Assembly (NCBI GenBank): GCA_013399855.1
Contig: VXAY01005020.1
Coordinates: 62,001 to 126,000 of the forward strand
Length of the DNA: 64,000 bases
Origin: Oxyruncus cristatus
Lineage: Eukaryota > Chordata > Aves > Passeriformes > Cotingidae
Reading direction: 5' to 3'
Positions within the stretch are counted from its first letter, which is position 1. Each line of letters opens with the position of its first letter. The notes beneath the pieces were generated by a model. The model ran no database searches. It was not told the DNA's origin and worked only from the letters and a program-made list of their open reading frames with translations. The translations under genes and the position numbers were made by a program. Positions 37,578-48,300 of this stretch are shown here, one piece after another.

Positions 37578-38105
37578 CCAGTGGTATAGGGGAGAGAATC
37601 AGAAGGATAAAAGTGAGAAAACTCATGGGTTGAGATAAAGACAGTTCAATAGGGAAAGTAAAAGCCACACACTCTAGGAAAGCAAAACATGGAATGAATT
37701 CACTGCTTCCCATGGGCAGGCAGGTGTTCAGCCATCCCCAGGAGAGCAGAGCCCCATCACAGTGACTTGGGAAGACAAACATCATCACTCTGAATGTCCA
37801 CACCTTACTTCTTCTTCCTCCATCTTTATATACTGAGCATGATGTCATGATTCATCATATGGAATATCCCTTTGGTCAATTGGGGTCACCTGTTCTGGCT
37901 GTGTCCCTTCCCAGCCTCTGAGCACTGAGCCTCCTCACTGGTGGGGTGGTATGAGAAGCAAAAGATGACCTTGACTCTGTTTAAGTGCTGCTCAGCAAGA
38001 ATTAAAGTTTCCCTGTGCTGCCAAAAATGTTTCCAGCACAAACCCAAAACCACACTCCTATCCCAGTTACTATGAAGAAAATTAATTCTACCTCAGCCAA
38101 CGTCA
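37578..38105 (-). mobile_element. Solo LTR of an avian ERV, missing its 3' tail
   Basis: Minus-strand LTR, with its 5' start at the right (38105). In sense orientation it reads TGACGTTGGCTGAGGTAGAA, TTAATTTTCTTCATAGTAAC and TTTGGGTTTGTGCTGG, followed by CCAATTGACCAAAGGGATAT. Next come a TATA box (TATATAAAG) and GGATGGCTGAACACCTGCCT. It ends near ACTGTCTTTATCTCAACCCA, TGAGTTTTCTCACTTTTATC and ACCACTGG at 37578. The last ~60 bases of the LTR are absent here but occur in the other orientation at 38402-38469. No retroviral gag, pol or env sequence is seen nearby, so this is a solo LTR. Confidence 0.88.
37824..37847 (-). promoter_or_regulatory. LTR core promoter: TATA box plus CRE-like site
   Basis: In LTR sense orientation TGACATCA (37840-37847) lies eight bases upstream of TATATAAAG (37824-37832). 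TGACATCA differs from the cAMP-response element TGACGTCA by one G-to-A change at its CpG, as expected from methylation decay. The TATA box is intact. Whether this old LTR still drives transcription cannot be told from sequence. Confidence 0.5.
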
Positions 38106-38401
38106 TCATAACACTAACTCTGTAGTAAGTGAAATGTTTATAACCACAGGTTTACATGTATGTCCTCATCATGTGTTGAGTGCTATGTAAAAAAAACCCA
38201 AGAGCTGTGTGGAGTGAGTGCTAGAAACACTGGGAATTGTAAGTGGGCCTGTAGGGATTCTGGTTCAGCCAAATGCAACATGGAAGTATCTCATGGAGTG
38301 TGGGACTGGAGCCTGGGTTTCTACAGGTGTATTCTTACTGAAGACAGCCCTCATGACCAGCCTGACCAAGGAATGCAATTTGAAAAGCAACTTAAACAAC
38401 T

Positions 38402-38469
38402 CCACTGGGGCATGAGGGAGTGAGTGGCTGGGTGGTGCATAGTTGCCATCTGGGGTTAAACCATAATGG
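38402..38469 (+). mobile_element. LTR 3' tail fragment in opposite orientation
   Basis: CCACTGG, GAGGGAGTGAGTGGCTGGGT, GGTGCATAGTTGCCATCTGG and GGTTAAACC form the 3' terminal part of the same LTR type, on the plus strand. It supplies exactly the portion missing from the minus-strand LTR at 37578-38105. The two pieces share CCACTGG at their broken ends. Confidence 0.75.
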
Positions 38470-38688
38470 TATGTAATAGTTGCAAGGTTTGTGAAAGAAG
38501 AGACACTAAACCAGAAACTCCAGTGAGAATTACTTGTGGGGAGAGACACAACCAGCAACAAACAACTCCTTTGATCACTTTCCTGGTTCTATGTCAAGAG
38601 GTGGCACCAAATCCAATGGATTTGTTCCTGGTTTTGTAATAAATGTGAAGGCTATGAAATCTTATTCCCAGTTTAGAGAGGTGTGTTG

Positions 38689-39237
38689 AATCATAAAATC
38701 ATAGAATCATAGAAAAACTTGGGTTGGAAGGAACTTTAAAGATCATGTGGTTCCAACCCCCATTGCCACGGGCAGGGACACCTTCCACTAGACCAGGTTG
38801 CTCAGAGCCCATCCGACCTGGCCTTGAACACTTCCAGGGATGGGGCAGCCACAGCTTCTCTGGACAAGCTGTGTCCATGCCTCACCACCCTCACAGGGAA
38901 GAATTTCTAGGATATTCCAAATGAATACCTAATCTAAACCTACTCTCTTTCAGTTTTAATCTATTCCGCTTGTCCTGTCACTACAGGCCCTTGTAAAAAG
39001 TCTCTCTCAATCTTTCTTGTGGGCTCCCTTCAGGTACTGCAAGGCCACAATTAGGTCACTCCAAAGCCTTCCCTTTTCCAGGCTGAACAATCCCAATTCT
39101 TTCAGTCTTTTCTCATAGGAGATGTGCTCCATCCCTCTAATCATCTTGGTGGCCTCCCCTGGACTCACTCCAACAGTTGGATGCCTTTCCTGTGCAGGGG
39201 ACCGCAGAGCTGGAGGAGCAGGTTTCTGGGCTGCAAG
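38689..39237 (-). mobile_element. CR1 LINE fragment, 5'-truncated
   Basis: Minus-strand CR1 with a well-kept 3' terminal repeat at the left (AATCATAAAATCATAGAATC). It continues through TTCCACTAGACCAGGTTGCT, CTTCCAGGGATGGGGCAGCC, CAGGCTGAACAATCCCAATT and TGGTGGCCTCCCCTGGACTC, to about 39237. A ~12-base local insertion interrupts the usual sequence near 38910-38925. Same subtype as 10398-11245. Confidence 0.94.
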
Positions 39238-42200
39238 CGAACTGAGCCAATTCATAAGCAAAGTTGAAGTCCCAGGTTTGACTGACAGAAGTGTCTTCTC
39301 GAGGATGTTTGTAAGGATTTGTTTATTCAGATCTTCCCAATTTTGTTTTTCAGAGAAAGATCAAACAGCAGTAGCAAAACTCATAAGCACTAACTAGTTT
39401 CTGGATATTCCCTTGCCACAACAAAACTATCGAATTAGAGATATCGGGTGAAGTCAAATTAATCCATTTTCCAACAACTTAAAAAAATTAGAGGTATACA
39501 ATCCTAGATGGGCATTTATCAATGTATAAGCACCTAAGAAGTGTTAATGCACTCCAATAGCTTACATTAGCTGTGCAAACACAGGTTACTGAATTGCAGT
39601 TTGGCCTCTTTAAGAAAGTAGAACACAATTGCTTATTGTTCTTTGGTGTTAGAAATAACTTAAGATTTAACTGCTTACTGGGCTCTACTTTTTGTATCCC
39701 ATTTGCCTCTGAAAGTGAACCCACAGCTGGAATACATCTTACACTACACACCAGTATCCCTCCAGGACTTATTCTAAGTAAGTCTGTGGGAAATCCAGAC
39801 AACTAACCACGATGGAGCTTCAGAAAGCTGACCTCCTTCTAAAAGCAAACAGCTACTTTTGCCAAAATGGATTCCACTAAAATTGAACCTCTACCATATC
39901 CTAGACATGTGCTTACCTTGGCTGTAGAATATGCAGTCTTCCCTATACTTAGCATAGGAAATAGTTACAGAAGCAATTTTAGCTGCTGTGAATGACTGTA
40001 AATGGGTTCTATAGTCTCACTGTAAATGTCTGGCATTTCATGTCAGGAATTATGTGATGATCCCACAGATGAATGACCCACCTTTAAACTGAAGTCAGCC
40101 TTTCCCTGCAATTATTAAGGAAGAGCTAACCAGAAAAAACCTCCACTGTTTCCACAGAAATCAGGTGAAATAAATATCAGCCCTGATTTCTCTATTGCAG
40201 ATGTCCATTAATGCCATTAATTACATAAAATAGTTTTATGCTAATACGTATATAAAATAATACCCCTAATTTCTGTTTTGTCTGAGAAATCTGGATATAA
40301 ATTGTTGCTAAATATGAATATCCCTTTAATAAATTCAAAACTGCGGTGGACAGAGCATATTTTTCAGTTTTCAATGGAATACCCTTGGACAATGGTATGA
40401 CAGGTCACAATTTTTTTTATGCAGTTGAGTGGGGAACAAAATGTAAAGTGTAAAGTGTAAATTCAATCCCCTTCTACAACTATTGAAATAATTGCTAAGA
40501 AACAGAATCTGAACTAAATAAATACAATCCACATTGCAACTATCAAACCGTTGTATGCACAGAGGAATTTTAAAAAACCAGCTGCTATGTTTGAATTTTT
40601 GTGGGAAAAGAGCACTTTGTGTATTTTCAATAGCTTATGTCTTTCTGAAGCCCTTTGGATGATTTATGTTAAAGATAGACTGAAGTTAGGTGGGTTCAAG
40701 TTGCTGTATGAAAGCCTGCCAAGCAAAGCACAGAGAATTCCATAACTCCTTAATGGGATGACTTTTTTTTTTTTCCCCTCAAAAACACTGAAAAATAATG
40801 TAGCAAGGCTACAAACACAGACAAACCAATCTACACGCACAAATGCATACAACAGAAAAATATCATCTATTTTCTCAAACATCTTCCACTGCTCCAAGAT
40901 TGCCACTCTGTGTATCAAATCTCAAGTTGTAAGAAAATGCACCTCAAATCCATCAGTAAATAAAGACATTACCAACATTATTCATGTTCTCGCACCGGAG
41001 GTGCTGATTTCTGTTACAAACTCACACGTTCATAGAAAACTGTCCTGGGGCATGACAACCTGCTTCAGCACATTTCATAAAGGCAAGGAACGACTGGAGG
41101 TGGGTAAGCCATTAAAGCTGTCCTGCCAAAATGAAGTCCCTACACTGCATCGTGAGAGTCACATGGGCACAAGGACTTCTTCCACAGAGACAAATGCACA
41201 CTCATTTCTGCGGGGACACGCCTGTTTGCCCAGTGCCAAATCCACAGGACCTCCTCGTTCGTGTGCTCTCTCACCCCTGCTGGCAGTTATGCTGTACATC
41301 AGCAGAACCCAGGAGGAGCAGACATACAGAGAAGCTGTTGTGTTTGGAAACCTTCAAATTGAACTTATCCCCTCCTACGGTCTGCTCACCTTACGGCTCC
41401 AACAGGATATCAACATCTGAGTGCTCTTCAGAAGCAGGCAGGGGATCTTTTGGGACCCTAACCTGACTGTCCGGAGTACTTGTGCAACCCTCTAATCTGC
41501 TCTGTCTTTTGGTTATCCTAATTGTCACAAGCAAAACCACGAAACCAGCCTGCTCACAGGAGATGTTGCTTCCTCAGCACTTTCCAGTGTTCCCTGAGTG
41601 TGAGTTCACTTGTCAATCAAAATTAAATTCCAAGCTGCGTTCTCCCAGTGACTCAGAACTAGCCAGTAGAGAGGCAAGTAAGGTCAAACAAAATATATTC
41701 TTTACAGCTTAAGTGAAAGTGCCTTTCCATGCCAAATAACTTTCCCTTATGTTTATACAGACCATATCTCCATCCTCATTTGTTTATTTACAGATACCAG
41801 AAGTGCCATAAGCAATTGTGTTTAAACATCGTATAACAATATTAGATAAACAGAAAAGAATAGTGTCTCTAGGTATTTTTCCCAACATTTTAAGTATTTC
41901 TTAAATGATTTTAAAGGACTTTTTCGCAACCAGAACCCAAGAAAAAGATGAGATTACTTCCAATTTGAATAAGGAAGTTCTGCAGTTGATTTGTGAAAGA
42001 AGTAAGGACAAACTGACCTTTGGGCAATGTAATCAATATCCTGTTCTTAAAATAACTACTTATTGTCCTAGAAAAGAGTCCAAGTTAGGGAATTTTGTCC
42101 TTTGGTTCTATGAATATTTTAGTAAAGAACATGTTCCTCGGTTTTTATTTGTGAGAACTTCTGAGGTAGCTTTGGGGTTCTGATGTTTCTAATGTATTAC

Positions 42201-42770
42201 TGGGGAAAATATAATTTTTAACAGTCATTTCATTGTGGGGGCATGATGGGGGTTGTTATATCTCCTTTATTTTTTTTTCTTTAATTTCCTAAAGACAAAG
42301 TTTATTGACAAAAAAACTTCAAGAAAAGAACTGTGATACTGAAGAGTATTTGCCAACTTAGATTGTGTTTTTTTTAAGATAATTGTTAAACCATAATTCT
42401 GTCTGCCACAAACCTGAAGAAAAAGATTTATTCCAGGTAATCTTCTATAGTTTAACAGAGTCAAGGTGTGTATTCAGAATTTTGGACAGCAATTGCACAC
42501 TTTAAAATTTAAAAGCAATTAATTGATTGAAACACATTTCAGCTGTGCCAAATACATGGATATGACTGATCACCAACATCTGCAAATAGATATGGGGTTA
42601 TTTCACAATCTGTCAGCAAATAACTCTATATACTATTGAAGTCCCTATGGGGAAAATATGTGATTTTGACTGCAGTCTCTTTTCTAGCATATCACTTATC
42701 AGATTAATAAATTTTATCATTAATTCCTCTGACATTCTGTTTGTGAATACTCAAATCTTATATATACAAA

Positions 42771-42863
42771 TGGGGAGGGAGGGAGAGAGAGAGGGAGACA
42801 AAGAAAGAGGGAGTTTGTGGGGGAGAAAAAGGGACAGGAGCACGGGGGGAGAGGGAGAGAATG
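42771..42863. repeat. Purine-rich (GGGA/GA)n tract
   Basis: About 93 bases that are almost entirely A and G on the plus strand, with GGGAGGGAGGGAGAGAGAGA followed by interrupted GGGAGA-type units. A few pyrimidines interrupt it (TTTGT near 42813, CAC near 42840). Confidence 0.9.
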
Positions 42864-45285
42864 AACTTCCTATTTAATTATACACTGGCATGATTTCTAA
42901 TGTTTGCATATACACTAACTTTGGTTTTAAAGAACAAAATTAATGCCTTTGATAGGACATTAGAAAGATAGCTGATGCAAATGATTTGTCACACGCTTTA
43001 TAAGGCATGTGGTGACTTCATTATCAGGGCAGAGCACGATTTACAAGTTAAAGTTTGAAGTACCAGGTAAAAATCTTAGCTGTCATTTATCCAAAGATGA
43101 AGTTTCTCCAGCAGGAATATTTCAGAAGATAATACAGCAAGAATTCCATCCTTCTCCCTCCCTTCTTGAAGTCCTGATGGGAGGAATGCCAAGGATGAGA
43201 CTAAACATGGGAGAGAAAAAGCATATTAAAGTCTGTGAAAGACATAAATCAAACTGAAGAAATCCTCCAGACTCATTTATCTGTGAAGACACAGTAATCA
43301 GGAATAAAAAAGCAATTCAGTGCAAATCACCAAAAATCATGTTTTTAGTGTCATATGAACATAAAAGAGGAAAGGACATTATAGAGAGTTTATCCCTCCT
43401 GTCATTGAACCCGATGAGAGCTTCCTATTACTGAAACCAGAGAAAGCAAATAAACCTGGATGAACAGTGCAGTTAGCTAATAAGACTTTGGAAATGAGAT
43501 TAAGATCTCAATGAGCTACTTGTATATTGAAGTTAGGTGACATTGAGTAATGCATATTAAGAGTTATGTATTGATTTTGCATTATGTTTGATTTCAAAGG
43601 AAGTAATTCAAAGTTTTAAATTTCAGAGGGCCAGATACACTGTCAATCATCTTTCAGAAATGGGATAAACTATGGCACTGACTAATTGTTTTCTTAACTG
43701 AAGGAAAAACTAAAAAAAACCCTAAAAAAAAATAGATCTTTCTTTGATTGTCAAGAAACTTAGGAAACCTCCATTTATTTAATTTGAGACATTTAGATGT
43801 AAAGGGAAAGGAACAAAGACAGGAAAATAGAAAACAGAAGGCATATATGTCCATCAGACCAGTAGTACTAAATCATTGAATCTGATCATACAAGGGGAAC
43901 GAATATGAGAAGGAAAGAAACATTCTGTATCATTCAGTTTACATAAACTGTTTAAAAAATTCTTCAGTAGGTGTTTGCAAATCTACTGGCACTTTTCTAA
44001 CTGACCTTAGAATGCCTTGACTAAGCTCTATTATACCAACTTCATGAAGTCTTATCAGAATGTTTTTATCCAGAGATAAAACTTCGTGGTGTCTTTTACC
44101 AAGGTGTACTTGGACAAGAAATACAAAACAAACATGAGTTACTAGAACTGTGTACCACAGATTACAGCCTTTCCCCTCTTACCTTGTTCCACAAGGTCAA
44201 ATAAATATACCAGAGAATATTAGACATTAAGATAAAATACAGGAATTCCCATCAGGATTTGTTTATTTCTTGTTTCCTTCCAAAAAGTAAAAATAAAGCT
44301 CTTTCATTAATAGTTTATGTACTCTAGATTGAAAGTTATTAAGTTAATAAGTTTGTGGGGTTTCACAAGTGTCTGAAAATAATTTAGGTGACGTGGCATA
44401 TGGTATTTTGAAACCCCAAGGAGTAGGCTCCACAGACTTGCTAGTGACAACACTTTCAGACTTACAGTTCTCCATTCTCCCTCTCTTCACTTTTTTTTCC
44501 ACTGGTCTCTTTTACCCTGTTCCCAGCATTAGAAACCACTGCAATGAAAAGGGCCGCAAAAATGCCCTCACTACAGAACTTGTCTCTTCGTGTATTGGAT
44601 GCCTAGAAGAGGTTCAAATTTCAAAACTTTTTGTGCAACTCATTCACTTTTGGAGAGCTGTCAATAAATAACACCTGTAGAACACAGAGCATCTGAGGGG
44701 CTTGAATTTCCAGCTAAGACCAGCTGCTGAGATATTACGTGGTCTTTCAAATCTGCTATGCTGTGTTCTGTTTGATCTTTTCTAAACTAAGACACAAAGA
44801 ACACCAGATTTTCCAAACATTTTAGTCAGTTAACAGAGAATGAATTTACTGTAATTCCAAAAGTAATCATTGCAGTTCCACACAATTTGTTGCCTTGTCT
44901 TGTGATCCACAGAAAAACCTTGCAGCTTAAAGGAAATTAGAACATGACCATAAAGCTATTAATGAAAGTCTGCAACAGCGGGTTTGATCTCAAAGACTTT
45001 TTCCAGTGTTAACTCATTAACATTTTTGCTATATTGACACATATTTTAAAATGCATGGTTCTCTATTATATATACACTTGATAAAGCAAGGACTTAGTTA
45101 AATATGTGTTTCTTGTATGGAACTTGGTTTGAAGGGCCAACTATTTGTTTTGAAAGTTATTTGAAACTGGTGGTCACTGAACAGGGAAATACTACAGCAA
45201 ATTAATCAATGGTGTTGGCTACCTGCCATTAAATACTACAGTAAAAAGAACAGGAAGAGGGCTGGATACACTATTACCATATATA

Positions 45286-45288
<3 letters not shown>

Positions 45289-45351
<63 letters not shown>

Positions 45352-45353
45352 TA
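45289..45353. repeat. (GT)28 microsatellite
   Basis: Uninterrupted GT dinucleotides from 45289 to 45344, then ATGTGTGTATATA. An overlapping 96-codon frame that begins with alternating Cys and Val is an artefact of the repeat. Confidence 0.97.
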
Positions 45354-48300
45354 TATACTTCCCAGGACATTGTTTCTGAATAATACAAAAAGAAGCTTTT
45401 CAATAAATTTGAGGAATGGCAGGAGCAGTCAGCCTTTGTACTTCGAGCTCAGAAGTTCCAGCTTTCAAGACTTAAATAAGTTTTTTGGTTTGTTTCAATT
45501 CAGATCCTTATTTAAGTATTATTTTTTAACAGTTAATTACTCCTTGACTTTTATATTTGTTTTAGCTTTCTGCTCCTAAACAAAATACCTGAAGGGAGGA
45601 AGATGTCTGGGGACCAGTTTCTGGACACACATTTTATTATTACTTGCCTCTGCTATGTTCTTCATGGAAAATAAAAAATACAGAAGTGAATCTGTTTCTG
45701 TATCTCTCAACTGCAGTACTGTGAGTCAGCAAAACCTCCAAAACTTTCTATCCACTTCCATGCCTTCTTGAGCTATTCTTCCTTGTCTCCTAGACATTGT
45801 CTCCCAATTCTGGTAAACCTCTGCCTCTCACTCCTTGTCTAGTCCAACCAACTTATGCCTTGACCGGTGCTGCCTGCCACAGCAAGTGGGTGCTTCCAAT
45901 GGAAGCCATGAGAGATATTTAGTTTTCTTGACTTTTTTTGGGTTGTTGATGTCACTGCTTTTCATTTTGCTCTGTACCCAAGCAGAACTTGGATAATCAA
46001 GTTTATGTTTCTCATAAGAAAGAATGTGCTGAGAACTCTACATTGTCCATTAGCTCTTACTTCTCATCCTCTGCGGGAATAGGAACCAGAACAGTCCCGA
46101 TACCACGGAACAGGAGATAAGAAGGCCCGTAAGGCCTCTCTCTGTGCCCATGTCGAGGAAATACAGTCAATGTACCTGTGTGAGAGGGCTCTTGGATTTC
46201 AGAGCTGCAGGTAAACTCTGTGGTCCACCATCTGGGCTCCAAGCAGGGAGCCCTCATGACTTTTGAGCCTGGTGGCTTCCATCAAACAGCTGCAAGTCTA
46301 GAAAAAATGTGGGAAAGTTATGCATGAATATTGCATATAGGTAGTAGAAAAGTCATGTTAAATTCTACAGAAAAAATAGGATGCTGCACAAAAATCAGGG
46401 CTGTGGGTTTCTTTTGCAGAAATTATTGGAACTTTGCCTTTTCCTCATCTGAAAGACGGAATACATTGGTACCAAGTGAATCACATGTTCAAGTTTATAC
46501 CTAAATATGTTCTAATATGAAAAAAGCAACAACAAAATTACAGATTTTCTTTTTAGAACAACGTTTAATTCCATGTGTCTAAGAACAATGTCTGTCCAAG
46601 CTGCAATCTTTAAAGAAGACTAAAAAGACTTTTTTTTTTTTTAAAATTCTTTTGGAACTTTGCTTCATTTGTATAAATATTACATGAAGGTAGTAAATCA
46701 ATAATGCTTTTGGTTTCTGAACATGATCATATTCCTGCCCGTTTACAAAACTTGTTTTACTGTGCTCTTACATTCAAGTAACTTTTGTCCTTTTGCTTTT
46801 TTATTCCATTTAATAAGCTTACTTTGCAAAGATTTGGAATATCCCGTTTCATGGTGATCCTGCTTTTGTTTGGATTATGAACTTCTGCAACATGTAACTC
46901 AAAAGACATTCACTTTCCAAGAGTAAAAAAAGATTGATGAATTGTAGTGACAATTTCGTTATGAAGCAAAGTGCATTCCAAACATTTTTCCCATGACAAA
47001 AATGTTCAATTTGCATGCATAGACTATGTATACACAGTATGTATATACAGAATAATCTTGAATAGATCTTTGAGGACATAAATTTCTCCCATGACCTGAT
47101 CTCTCTGTGCTCAAAAATTCTATTACAGCAGGAAATTTCAATTATATTAAGAGTTACAGTTACAAACATACATTTATATGGAGACATTGCAGGCAGGCAT
47201 CAAGGCATGTTATTTCTGATAAAGAGATATAAGGAATCATAAAATAAGAAACAGTCAGTCCTCAAGGCTCACTGAGCTCTTCCTGTACTGTTATAATGTA
47301 CATAATACATTTTGTTCTGCAATTGCTAAATATTTGTTTTGGAAGTAAGAGATGGGAGTAAACCCAATTTAATAATTTTCTTTAATCTTTTTTTCGTCAG
47401 TAGTCTTCATTATTCTTTAAGTGTCCTACTTCATTTGAAACGTAATTTCATAATTTTATTAAATTTGGAAAGAACCTGGGGCAGGAAGGCATGTCTTCAG
47501 GTTGTAAAAGTGGTACCCAGCCCCTGTATTCTCACATTTCTTCCACCCAGGTAGACAAGTTTTGTAAAACATTTACTCCCCATTAAGTGGCAAACGAAGA
47601 TAGATGACACAGTAGGTTAAGGTGTACTGTCCTTTTGACTTAAACTCTGTAACGTCTTAACGTGGAAGAAAAGGTGAGCTGTGTTGGATTTGTAACTCTG
47701 ATTTTAACAGAGATTTCTGCCTGCTTGAAACTTTTAAAGGAATGAGGTAATCTGTTTTGTGTTCAACTACAGATCGAGAAATTAATGTGTTTTATAAAGG
47801 TATGGCTATTCATTCTTGTACTTTCACGATCTTCAAACATTTATTTAGCTCTCGGTACTCTATATGAATTCATACTGATGAGTTAACTTTTTATGCAGTA
47901 GTACAAAATCACATTTGCAGCATGATCACAATATGAAAACTAGATTTTTAAGTCTCTTTTTTTTTTAGAAAGCAATAAGTTTTTACAGAATAACATTGAC
48001 AGGTAGAAAAGCAAATTAAAATGCAGCAACTGAAATAATAACTTGAAGAGTTAGAGATTAGTAATTTTAATATATATTTTTCATAATTAATCTCATAGTT
48101 CCTTATTTTTCTAAAAATGTGCTGACTTCCAATTTATGTGGCAGTTTATTTTCTATAATTTGAGCAAGATCATTATTTCTTTTAGTAAGCTCAAGATTTA
48201 GGGGTCTGAACTGCACGCACTGAAGACTGAATCATGGTCATTATCTGTTCCTCAGCAACCTAGAATTATAAAAGGGTTTATTCCCTTTCCTTTGTCATAG

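Noticed and set aside
38160..38423. 87-codon frame between the two LTR pieces as retroviral coding sequence
   Set aside because: No gag, pol or env similarity seen. Under the inversion model this segment is flanking host DNA.
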